A DNA stretch of 64,000 nt from Chitinophagaceae bacterium PMP191F. Its GTDB lineage: Bacteria > Bacteroidota > Bacteroidia > Chitinophagales > Chitinophagaceae. Positions 17,528-25,977 of the stretch are shown here, in pieces. Each line of letters opens with the position of its first letter. Positions within the stretch are counted from its first letter, which is position 1. The position numbers and the translations under genes are program-made. The DNA lies in the NCBI GenBank assembly GCA_001302245.1, contig LGYU01000015.1, forward strand, positions 32,744-96,743, in the 5' to 3' direction. Below the pieces are notes generated by a model, which saw only the letters and a program-made list of their open reading frames with translations, searched no databases and was not told the origin of the DNA.

Positions 17528-18337
17528 CTATATTTTATTCTGCAATACCAGTAAAGGAATATGCGTTTCGTACGCCATATCGGCAGTGTAGGTTTTGGAG
17601 AACAGGCGCTCAAAAAAACTGTGTTTGTGTGCCACCATTACCAGCAGCTCGCTGTTGTGCTGCTGCAGGTAGTCGTGAATGCTTTGTTTAATGGTAGTGC
17701 CTTCTACAGTAATATGCTCGTGTTGTATTTGCTGAAAAACCCCTTCGTATTTATTGCGGTTGATTACTGTTTTGTCTTTTTTGCGTTGCACGTATACAAT
17801 TTGTGTATGGGCATTGAAGGCGGTAGCTATTTCCAGCAGGGGAGCAAATAATTGTGCGCTGGCGGGATAGCTGTAATCACTGGCGTAGGTGATATTTTTT
17901 ACCGGCAGGTAAGCTGCGTCATTCGGAATGATCAGCACCGGTGTTTTTACTTTATACACAACATTGGTGGTGGTGCTGCCGATAATTTTATCCAATCCGC
18001 CGGCTCCTTTAATACCCATCACAATCAGGTCAGTGTTTTTTTCTGTGGTCAGTGCCCTGATCTCATCCGAAGGAATGCCAATGCGTACCAGCCACTCTAC
18101 TTCAATACCGTACGTGGTGTGCAGAAAGTCCGCTTCCTGTTTAATAAGGCGCTCATTTTCCTGTTGCTGTTCATCAATGGTGATCATATTGTAGGGTACC
18201 TCACTTACAGGAGCAGGGATCATGTAGGAGTGGAACAATAACAAACGTGCTTTGAATACACGAGCCAGCTCTGCGGCATATACAGCTGCATTCCGGGAAA
18301 TAGCAGAAAAATCAACCGGAACAAGAATGTTTTGCAT
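17528..18337 (-). CDS. tandem universal stress protein
   Basis: A 269-residue protein with two UspA folds in tandem. The first half begins QNILVPVDFSAISRNAA and has the ATP-loop pattern GIKGAGGLDKIIGSTTTNV (G-x2-G-x9-G-S/T), so it should bind nucleotide. The second half begins NITYASDYSYPASAQLF and has a weak version of that loop (SFFERLFSKTYT), probably a non-binding copy. Such proteins appear in stress, starvation and redox responses. No adjacent partner is in the same direction. Confidence 0.92.
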   Translation of the reverse strand: MQNILVPVDFSAISRNAAVYAAELARVFKARLLLFHSYMIPAPVSEVPYNMITIDEQQQENERLIKQEADFLHTTYGIEVEWLVRIGIPSDEIRALTTEKNTDLIVMGIKGAGGLDKIIGSTTTNVVYKVKTPVLIIPNDAAYLPVKNITYASDYSYPASAQLFAPLLEIATAFNAHTQIVYVQRKKDKTVINRNKYEGVFQQIQHEHITVEGTTIKQSIHDYLQQHNSELLVMVAHKHSFFERLFSKTYTADMAYETHIPLLVLQNKI

Positions 18338-18424
18338 GACTATATGCTTTGGTACATATTAAAGTTAGTAAGTATTGAGTGATTATGGATGGTTGGTTGA
18401 CTGTTGCAGGTTTCGGGGCCTGTT

Positions 18425-18576
18425 CGCGCAAAGTCGTATACGGTATCGCAAAGAAGGCAAAGGTTTTTCCTGCGTTCAGTACGTTACCCGGCCTATCATT
18501 CAGGACGTATAACCTGCAATCGTTTTTGTGTTCAGCACTAAGCGTTGGACGGATTGCTCTACCTATCACTTACAAC
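18425..18576. repeat. degenerate dispersed intergenic repeat
   Basis: CGCGCAAAG and ATCGCAAAGAAGGCAAAGG resemble the repeat at 41076-41121 and 60531-60576. CCTATCACTTACAAC matches the inverted complement of bases 41034-41048 at 14 of 15 positions. Confidence 0.45.
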
Positions 18577-18646
18577 GTAAAATCTACAACAACACTTGTC
18601 TTCAGCATTCATCCAGAAAAATATTTTGCTCTCCGATAAAAGTTAA

Positions 18647-18674
18647 TATATTCGTATAGTAGGATAGAATAGGA
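18647..18674 (+). promoter_or_regulatory. probable promoter and operator of the GntR-type gene
   Basis: TATATTCG (18647-18654) is one base from the Bacteroidota -7 element TAnnTTTG. It is followed at once by TATAGTAGGATAGAATAGGA, which recurs almost exactly in front of susC at 25906-25925. Confidence 0.55.
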
Positions 18675-18764
18675 CAGGCTAATAACGATTGCCCACCTGT
18701 CACTTTCAGATTACCTTGCACGAATGCACAGGAGTTTGTCTATTGTATTCTAAACGAATTTGTT

Positions 18765-19781
18765 ATGTACGACGTGTATCAACAGATCCATGAGCTGGAA
18801 AATATCAGCGGTTTGTCAAAACATGAACAACTGGTTCAGGGCATTATCAATGCCATTAACGGAAAGTTCCTGGGCAAGGGCGATATGTTGCCTTCGGTAA
18901 ACAACCTCATTAAAGAATTTGGCTTTGCCCGAGAAACAGTAGCCAAAGCATACAAAGAACTTACCAACCGGGGCATTGTAGAACCCAAGAACAGGGTAGG
19001 TTTTTTTGTAGCCAATGACGATACTGATCAAACCCTGAAACTGGCATTGGTGATCTTTGCTTTCGACAGCTTCCAGGAAGTATTTTATAAAACACTCCGC
19101 GATCGTTTAGGCAGCGGCGTGCACATTGATGTGTTCTTTCATCATAACAATATTGATATGTTTGAAAGCATCATTTCCAATGTACGTGGCAAATACGGCA
19201 TGTATGTAGTGGCGCCCATTCCGCATAAAAAAACAACTTCTATTCTAGAAACACTTCCGCTGGATAAGTTTCTGATGATAGACAGATATCATGATATGCC
19301 GGATGATTGTTCGTATGTAACGCAGGAGTTTGAAAAATCATCTTACGATGCTTTTGCTGAACTGGCAGATACCATCCGCAGGTATAAAGGCATGATCTAT
19401 TATCATCGCCCGGCTGCAGATACACCTATTGAAATACTGGATGCCTACAATAAGTTTATTAAAAACTTTAAGATCAATAGTACTATCCGCACCGAATATG
19501 TGCCCGGTACTATTGAAAAAGGGTATGTATACTTTACCATCAACAACACAGAACTGTGGGCAATGCTGAAAGACTGCATGGCAAAAGGGTACAGGCTGGG
19601 AAAAGATGTGGGCATTCTTTCGCACAACGATGACCTGGTGAAGGAGATCATTTGTGATGGCATTACTACTTATTCCACCGACTTCAGTAAGATGGCTGAA
19701 AAGTCGGCGGAGTTTGTACTGAACCGGAAAAAGATACAGGAAATTATACCTACCGTATTGATAAGAAGGAAATCGCTGTGA
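18765..19781 (+). CDS. GntR family regulator with sugar-binding-like domain
   Basis: A 338-residue regulator. Residues about 10-80 form a GntR winged helix (GMLPSVNNLIKEFGFARETV-like, here KGDMLPSVNNLIKEFG then RETVAKAYKEL and NRGIVEPKNRVGFFV). The rest resembles the LacI/periplasmic sugar-binding fold (LALVIFAFDSFQEVFY, YVVAPIPH, GILSHNDDLVKEIICDG), which would bind a sugar inducer. It starts the utilization locus, 10 bases before the symporter gene, and is probably cotranscribed with it. It is a reasonable candidate for the locus regulator; its ligand is unknown. Confidence 0.88.
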   Translation: MYDVYQQIHELENISGLSKHEQLVQGIINAINGKFLGKGDMLPSVNNLIKEFGFARETVAKAYKELTNRGIVEPKNRVGFFVANDDTDQTLKLALVIFAFDSFQEVFYKTLRDRLGSGVHIDVFFHHNNIDMFESIISNVRGKYGMYVVAPIPHKKTTSILETLPLDKFLMIDRYHDMPDDCSYVTQEFEKSSYDAFAELADTIRRYKGMIYYHRPAADTPIEILDAYNKFIKNFKINSTIRTEYVPGTIEKGYVYFTINNTELWAMLKDCMAKGYRLGKDVGILSHNDDLVKEIICDGITTYSTDFSKMAEKSAEFVLNRKKIQEIIPTVLIRRKSL

Positions 19782-19791
19782 TTGATAATTT

Positions 19792-21393
19792 ATGAACACC
19801 GGCGTTATTATAAGTTTCTTTCTTTTTACCCTGCTGTCGGCAGGCATTGCGGTGTATAAAACAAGGAAACAGAAAAAGAACACGTCGGTTGATTTTTTTC
19901 TGGGAAGCCGTAGCCTGGGTTTCTGGATGATCGGCAGTTCGTTATTGCTGACGAATCTTAGTGCCAACCAGTTTATTGGCGAAAATGAATTTGTGTACAC
20001 CACCAACATGTCTGTAATGGCATGGGGGATGAGTTCTGTGCTGGCTATGCTACTGGTAGCAGAATTTCTGATGCCGGTGTATCTGAAAATAGGTGCTATT
20101 ACAACGGTAGATTTCCTGGAAAAACGGTTTGACAGCCAGACCAAAAAAATGGTGTCGGTGGTGTTCCTGCTAAGTTACCTGGTGAACCTGGTGCCTGCAG
20201 TATTGTATGGCAGTGCGGTAGCGATCAATGGCATTTTTCACATTGATGTGCATTTTGGACTTAGTTATTTTTCTGCCATCAGGTTGTTGGTGTTGTTGGT
20301 AGGCACTGTGGGTGGCATGTATGTGTTGCTGGGTGGTTTAAAGGCCATTACAGTTTCAGATGTGGTGCAGGGAGCAGGCATGCTGGCGGGAGGACTGTTA
20401 CTATGCTGGTTTGCTTTCAGTAAGCTGGGCGATGGCGATGTATGGGCAGGCGTGTATAAAACGGCCACAGAAAATAAAAGCCATCTGAATGCTATTGGCG
20501 GCCCGCATGATCCGCTGCCCTTCAGCACATTGTTTACCGGTATGCTGCTCATCAATATCTACTACTGGGGTATGGAGCAATATATTGTGCAGCAGGCGCT
20601 GGCATCTAAAAGTCTTGCAGATAGTCAGAAAGGAATTTCGCTGGCCTGTGTGGGTAAGCTGATCTCTCCATTATTGCTGAATATACCGGGTTTGATAGCA
20701 TTGCAATTATACCCGGGTATAAAAAATACAGCTACGGTGTTCCCGGCACTGGTAGGGGATGTTTTGCCTCCATTGCTGGCAGGATTTATTGCGGCGGTTA
20801 TATTTGGTGCAGCACTGAGCACATTCAATGCAGGCATGAATAGCCTGGGCACATTGTTCGTTATGAATTTTTATATGCCCTGGTCAAAACGCAATATTGT
20901 TTCGGATGATATAGAACTCAGGGCATTGCGGACCGGTAAAAAATTCCAGTTCCTGGTAATTGTGCTGGCAATATGCTGCTCGCCTTATATCATGTTCTTT
21001 AAAGGAGGATTTTATGACTTCCTGCAACGCGCCACCAGTTTTTTCAGTGTGCCTGTTTTTACAGTAATGGCAGTAGGATTGATAACGAAGCGTGTGCCTG
21101 CTATTGCAGCTAAGATCGGTCTGTTCTTTTTTACAGGAGTGTATTTTCTTACGCAGTTTGTATTTGATACAGGAATGCATTACCTGCATGTGCTGGCGGT
21201 ATTGTTTGTAATTACCATGGTGCTGATGATGGCGATTGGAAAATTGAAGCCCCTGGCTGCACCCTTTGTACTGCCGTCGGCAGGTGCAGTAGATATACAG
21301 CCATGGAAACAACGGCACTGGTATTTTGGTATATTGATCATACTGATGATCCTTGTATTCGTATTGTTTTCACCGCTAGGGCTGGCCTCCTGA
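19792..21393 (+). CDS. SSS-family sodium/solute symporter
   Basis: A 533-residue multi-pass membrane protein of the sodium:solute symporter family with about 13-14 predicted helices. The N-terminal region has the family start SVDFFLGSRSLGFWMIGSSL and TNLSANQFIGENEFVY, and later GAALSTFNAGMNSLGTLF. It should import a monosaccharide or short sugar driven by sodium across the inner membrane, which suits its position between the regulator and the two glycosidases. It begins 10 bases after the regulator stop, so the two are probably cotranscribed. Substrate is inferred, galactose-type sugars being most likely. Confidence 0.92.
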   Translation: MNTGVIISFFLFTLLSAGIAVYKTRKQKKNTSVDFFLGSRSLGFWMIGSSLLLTNLSANQFIGENEFVYTTNMSVMAWGMSSVLAMLLVAEFLMPVYLKIGAITTVDFLEKRFDSQTKKMVSVVFLLSYLVNLVPAVLYGSAVAINGIFHIDVHFGLSYFSAIRLLVLLVGTVGGMYVLLGGLKAITVSDVVQGAGMLAGGLLLCWFAFSKLGDGDVWAGVYKTATENKSHLNAIGGPHDPLPFSTLFTGMLLINIYYWGMEQYIVQQALASKSLADSQKGISLACVGKLISPLLLNIPGLIALQLYPGIKNTATVFPALVGDVLPPLLAGFIAAVIFGAALSTFNAGMNSLGTLFVMNFYMPWSKRNIVSDDIELRALRTGKKFQFLVIVLAICCSPYIMFFKGGFYDFLQRATSFFSVPVFTVMAVGLITKRVPAIAAKIGLFFFTGVYFLTQFVFDTGMHYLHVLAVLFVITMVLMMAIGKLKPLAAPFVLPSAGAVDIQPWKQRHWYFGILIILMILVFVLFSPLGLAS

Positions 21394-21478
21394 TGTATGG
21401 TGAATGATTATAAATTTTTACACGTTTTTTATATGGAAGGATAAGCCTGTATGGGCTGACCTTAGAAAAAATTATCAA

Positions 21479-23638
21479 ATGAAAAAGTATTTCATTTTCA
21501 GCACGCTATTGTTTGCACTGTTGATGGCAGGTAAAATATTGCAGGCACAAAGCCGTATTCCCATCCATACCAAAAATTCTACGTTGTTGTTTACAACAGG
21601 TAAGGATGGTAAACTGTACCAGAGTTATTTTGGAAAAAGGATTGCTGCAGAAACATCTTTAAACCAGGTGAGCATGCAGAATATTGAAAGCTACCAGGTG
21701 GCAGGTGGTGAAAATCTATTTGAGCCCGCATTGCGGATGATCCATGCCGACGGCAATCCGTCTTTACTGCTGAAAGTAAAGGACTTTAAAGAAAACCGGG
21801 TTGATAATAACAATACGATGACCAGTATTACATTGGAAGATCCCGTGTATCCTGTAAGTGTGGTACTGAATTTTTCTGCCTATTATAATGAAGACGTTAT
21901 TAAAGCGTGGGTTGAGATCGTGCAACGTGAAAAAGGAAATGTTACCATGACGGGATTTGCATCTTCCATGCTGCACTTTGTTTCAGACAGTTACTGGTTG
22001 TCACAATTTCATGGCGACTGGGCCGAAGAAGTACATCTGCAGGAATCGCAATTGACCAGTGGTATCAAGATCATTGACAGCAAACTGGGTAGTCGTGCGC
22101 ACATGTACCAGACACCAGCTTTTCTGCTGGCGCTGAATGCAAAGGCTACAGAAGATGAAGGGGAACTGATTGCTGGTACATTGGCATGGTCTGGTAATTT
22201 CCGTTTCCTGTTTGAACTGGATGAAAAAAATCAGTTGAGGATCGTTTCCGGCATCAATCCATATGCATCAGAATATGTATTGGAGCCCAATAAGAAATTT
22301 ATTACCCCTGAATTCATTTTTACATACTCTGATCAGGGTAAAGGAAAAGCCAGCAGAAGCCTGCACCAGTGGGCACGTAACTATGGCATTAAAGATGGCA
22401 ATGGCCCGCGTATGACCCTGCTGAACAACTGGGAAGCTACACAGTTTGATTTTAACGAAGCAAAACTGGCCGGTTTATTTGGAGAAGCCAAGCAACTGGG
22501 CGTGGATATGTTCCTGCTGGATGATGGTTGGTTTGCGAATAAGTATCCACGTAATGATGATCATGCAGGATTGGGTGACTGGCAGGAGAATAAGCTGAAA
22601 CTGCCCCATGGCATTGGGTACCTGGTAAAAGAGGCACAGAAAACAGGAGTGAAGTTTGGCATCTGGATAGAACCGGAAATGGTGAATCCCAAAAGTGAGT
22701 TGTATGAAAAACATCCAGATTGGATCCTGAAACTACCCAACCGTGAAGAGCACTATTTCAGAAACCAACTGGTGCTGGATATCATCAATCCCGAAGTGCA
22801 GGATTTTGTATTTGGGGTGCTGGATAAAATAATGACCGATAATCCGGGGGTTGCTTTTATTAAGTGGGATTGCAATCGGATGATCACCAATGCCTATTCA
22901 CCCTACCTGAAAAACAAACAGACGCACCTGTATATTGAGTATGTAAAAAGCCTGTATGCCATATTGGACAGGGTACAGAAAAAATATCCTGCACTGCCTA
23001 TGATGTTGTGCAGTGGCGGAGGCGGAAGAACTGACTATGGTGCATTAAAGTATTTTACTGAATTCTGGCCCAGCGATAATACAGATCCTGTGGAGCGTGT
23101 ATTTATTCAATGGGGATACTCTTACTTCTTCCCGGCAAAATCCATTGCCTGTCACATTACATCCTGGGGAAAACAATCATTGAAATTCAGGACAGATGTA
23201 GCCATGATGGGACGCCTGGGATATGATCTGAATGTGGCACACATGACAGCCAATGACCTTAGTTTCAGTCAACAGGCAGTGGCTAACTACAAGCGTTTAA
23301 ATCCTGTTATCCTGCAGGGTGATATGTATCGTTTGATCAATCCTTACAACAACGACAGAGCTGTAGTGATGTATACAGATCAGCACAAAGACAATGCCGT
23401 GTTGTTTGCATACAACCTGCATCCGCGGTATGGTACCAACTGGCCCACTGTAAAACTGAAAGGACTTGATGTAGCGAAGAATTATGTAGTAACAGAGATC
23501 AACCTGTATCCCGGTACACAATCGCAACTGGCAGAACAGGGAAAGAGCTACACCGGTGAATACCTGATGAATGTAGGACTTGCATTAACCAATTCTACAG
23601 AACTGACCAGCGCGGTTATTGAAATCAAAGCAAAATGA
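21479..23638 (+). CDS. GH36 alpha-galactosidase, secreted
   Basis: A 719-residue alpha-galactosidase of family GH36. The start at ATG 21479 gives a signal peptide (MKKYFIFSTLLFALLMAG, cleavage near LQAQ), and the longer in-frame start is rejected. It has the beta-sandwich N-terminal domain, then the TIM barrel with the nucleophile Asp in IKWDCNR and the acid/base Asp in WPSDNTDPVER. Loop residues GGGGRTDYG are also conserved. It would remove terminal alpha-galactose in the periplasm. Its last four bases overlap the next gene start (ATGA at 23635-23638), so translation is probably coupled. Confidence 0.94.
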   Translation: MKKYFIFSTLLFALLMAGKILQAQSRIPIHTKNSTLLFTTGKDGKLYQSYFGKRIAAETSLNQVSMQNIESYQVAGGENLFEPALRMIHADGNPSLLLKVKDFKENRVDNNNTMTSITLEDPVYPVSVVLNFSAYYNEDVIKAWVEIVQREKGNVTMTGFASSMLHFVSDSYWLSQFHGDWAEEVHLQESQLTSGIKIIDSKLGSRAHMYQTPAFLLALNAKATEDEGELIAGTLAWSGNFRFLFELDEKNQLRIVSGINPYASEYVLEPNKKFITPEFIFTYSDQGKGKASRSLHQWARNYGIKDGNGPRMTLLNNWEATQFDFNEAKLAGLFGEAKQLGVDMFLLDDGWFANKYPRNDDHAGLGDWQENKLKLPHGIGYLVKEAQKTGVKFGIWIEPEMVNPKSELYEKHPDWILKLPNREEHYFRNQLVLDIINPEVQDFVFGVLDKIMTDNPGVAFIKWDCNRMITNAYSPYLKNKQTHLYIEYVKSLYAILDRVQKKYPALPMMLCSGGGGRTDYGALKYFTEFWPSDNTDPVERVFIQWGYSYFFPAKSIACHITSWGKQSLKFRTDVAMMGRLGYDLNVAHMTANDLSFSQQAVANYKRLNPVILQGDMYRLINPYNNDRAVVMYTDQHKDNAVLFAYNLHPRYGTNWPTVKLKGLDVAKNYVVTEINLYPGTQSQLAEQGKSYTGEYLMNVGLALTNSTELTSAVIEIKAK

Positions 23639-25653
23639 ACAGGCTACCGATAATAAAATATTTCCGGCTGGCAATTGCTTGTACGCTATCATGTTTGTTG
23701 GTTGTAGCAACTGCTAAAGCACAACCGGGTCAGCTTTCTATCCCTTTTGGGAAGAACAATAAAATAGTATTCGATCTTACTGCTGGTATTTATACTGTTC
23801 ACTTTGGTGGAAAGGTATATTTCAATAATGCATATGTAACTGCCGGGGGTACGGAAACTATTGACAGCAGAGCAATACATAGCTGGACATATAGTGTAAC
23901 AACTTCTGGTATCGGGTTCGGTAAAGGAAAATTGTATACCCTTACCTGCGATAATAGGACCATGCAGTTGATGTTTCATGTATTTCCGGATAAAACATAC
24001 TTCGTAGCAGAAATGCGGGTAAAAGGAGCATGCAATTACATGTCGCCATTAACTACTGACCAGGTACAGTTGCATGAAAATGGTGATAACCGGGCATTAT
24101 TTGTTCCTTTTGACAATGACATGTGGGTGCGTTATGATGCAAAACCGGTTAGCAAGGCCGATTTTACCGGGAGCGAAGTGCTCGCTGTGTATAACAATGA
24201 TCATTACAAAGGTCTTGTGATGGGTTCACTGGAGCATACTACCTGGAAGTCGGGTATCCGGTTTAAAGGCAATGATAATAACCAAGATGGAAGTGTGGCA
24301 CTATATGCCGGTTTTACCAGCACGGTCATTACCCATGATAGCTTGCCACATGGAACCGTGCAGCCCGTGGATGGCTATTGCAGATCACCCAGGATGCTGA
24401 TTGGCCTGTTTTCTGACTGGCGTGATGGCATGGAACAATACGCAGCGATGAATGTGCAGGCAGAACCACGTGTAATAAACACCTGGAAAAAGGGTGTGCC
24501 TATGGGCTGGAACAGTTGGGGCGCTCTCCAAACAAAATTGAATGCCGATAATGCAGGTAAAATCATTGACTATTTCTATGATTCGTGCAAGGCTTTCCGC
24601 ACCAGCAATAAAACATTGTATATCGACCTGGATTCTTACTGGGACAATATGACCTCCGGTGGTATTGATGGAGAAACTTCTCAATTAGCAGACTTTGTGA
24701 AACATTGTAAAGCAAAAGGATTCAAACCGGGTATATACTGGGCACCTTTTGTAGACTGGGGGAAATATGCACGTAAAGTGGAAGGCACTGATGTGGACTA
24801 TACAGCAACATGGGTGCGGCAAAATGGTAAAGTAGTGGATGTGGATGGCGGCAGGGCAATGGATCCTACGCATCCGGCTACACGAAAAAGGCTGGTGCAT
24901 TATTTTGAGCGTTTCAAACAACTGGGATTTGAAATGGTAAAAATTGACTTCCTGGTACATGGCGCCTTTGAGGCAGATAGTTTTTTTGATACAAAAGTTA
25001 CTACGGGTATGCAGGCATTCAGCAGTGGCATGCAGTTGCTGGATAGCGTGGTGAATGGAAAAATGTTGCTGTACGCTGCTATATCGCCCAATATTGCTAC
25101 TGCACGCTATGTACATATGCGTCGTATTGCCTGTGATGCTTTCAGTGCCATTGACAATACGGAGTATACACTGAACAGTACAGGCTATGGCTGGTGGCAG
25201 GGAAAAATCTATGATTTTATTGACGGAGACCATGTGGTGTTTGGTCATGAATCACCCGGTTGCAACAGGGCAAGACTGGCCAGCGCATTGGTAACCGGAA
25301 CGCTTATTACCGGTGATGACTATGCTTCCTATGGTCCCTGGAAACAGGCAGCCGCCACATTATTACAGAATCAATACCTGTTACAACTGGCTCATTCCGG
25401 AAAAGCATTTCGCCCGTTGTTGGCAGATACCGGCAACAAAGGCGTTAATGTACTGGTACAGCAAAGCGGTGGATACCGTTACCTGGCGGTATTCAATTTT
25501 TCCAACCAGGATACGGTATTCAGTATACCGGCTAATAAAACCGGTATAGTATCCGGTACTGCTGCGCTGGAGTTATTCAGTGGGAAGACCAGTGTATTGA
25601 ATGGTTCGGTGAAAGTGCCTGCAACCGATGTGCTTATTTTCCGTACAAAATAA
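23635..25653 (+). CDS. clan GH-D glycoside hydrolase (GH27/GH36-related), secreted
   Basis: A 672-residue protein with a signal peptide (residues 1-29, ending near AKAQ), a beta-sandwich domain to about residue 290, then a TIM barrel starting GVPMGWNSWGALQTK. Candidate catalytic Asp residues are in MVKIDFLVHG and in RRIACDAFSAI. It belongs to the alpha-galactosidase clan but is clearly different from its neighbour, so it may have another specificity, for example on a different alpha-linkage. The start overlaps the previous stop by four bases. I place it in the clan, not in a specific subfamily. Confidence 0.85.
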   Translation: MNRLPIIKYFRLAIACTLSCLLVVATAKAQPGQLSIPFGKNNKIVFDLTAGIYTVHFGGKVYFNNAYVTAGGTETIDSRAIHSWTYSVTTSGIGFGKGKLYTLTCDNRTMQLMFHVFPDKTYFVAEMRVKGACNYMSPLTTDQVQLHENGDNRALFVPFDNDMWVRYDAKPVSKADFTGSEVLAVYNNDHYKGLVMGSLEHTTWKSGIRFKGNDNNQDGSVALYAGFTSTVITHDSLPHGTVQPVDGYCRSPRMLIGLFSDWRDGMEQYAAMNVQAEPRVINTWKKGVPMGWNSWGALQTKLNADNAGKIIDYFYDSCKAFRTSNKTLYIDLDSYWDNMTSGGIDGETSQLADFVKHCKAKGFKPGIYWAPFVDWGKYARKVEGTDVDYTATWVRQNGKVVDVDGGRAMDPTHPATRKRLVHYFERFKQLGFEMVKIDFLVHGAFEADSFFDTKVTTGMQAFSSGMQLLDSVVNGKMLLYAAISPNIATARYVHMRRIACDAFSAIDNTEYTLNSTGYGWWQGKIYDFIDGDHVVFGHESPGCNRARLASALVTGTLITGDDYASYGPWKQAAATLLQNQYLLQLAHSGKAFRPLLADTGNKGVNVLVQQSGGYRYLAVFNFSNQDTVFSIPANKTGIVSGTAALELFSGKTSVLNGSVKVPATDVLIFRTK

Positions 25654-25977
25654 CAAAACACAATCCCTGTAATCGACAACAATTAAGTCCGGATATAGCT
25701 ATCCGGCTGAGGCGTATCCTATTCATTTTCAAACCGTATAGCAACAACTTCAGAGTGTTCTTACAGACTTTCTGAAGCGGCAAAAATCGCAATGTGAGCA
25801 GTATTGGAGAGTGCTACAAGATGAATAATAAGCTTAATAGACGGATAACTTTTGCACTGCGATAATTTTTTTGAAGTCTCCAAACTCGTTATATTTGATA
25901 TGTAGTATAGTATAGGATAGAATAGAATTTCAGGAAACTAATTCACTTATTCATTATACACCAAAGATTGCTCGCTT
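25654..25977. other. intergenic region upstream of susC
   Basis: These 324 bases end the first block of the locus and carry the probable susC promoter (25870-25897) and the repeated operator-like motif (25906-25925). The first half has no recognisable element or terminator. Confidence 0.6.
25870..25925 (+). promoter_or_regulatory. probable susC promoter with operator-like motif
   Basis: TTTG at 25870 and TATATTTG at 25890-25897 match the -33 and -7 elements of Bacteroidota sigma-ABfr promoters, with 16 bases between. TATAGTATAGGATAGAATAG follows at 25906, near the likely transcription start. It matches the motif before the regulator gene apart from a two-base insertion. Confidence 0.65.

Larger units (their letters stand above)
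18338..18764. other. intergenic region with promoter and dispersed repeat remnant
   Basis: These 427 bases lie between the divergent usp and GntR-type genes. They hold a degenerate copy of a dispersed TTTGCG-type repeat (18425-18463, and CCTATCACTTACAAC at 18562-18576) and the likely promoter and operator of the regulator (18647-18674). No open frame is convincing. Confidence 0.6.
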
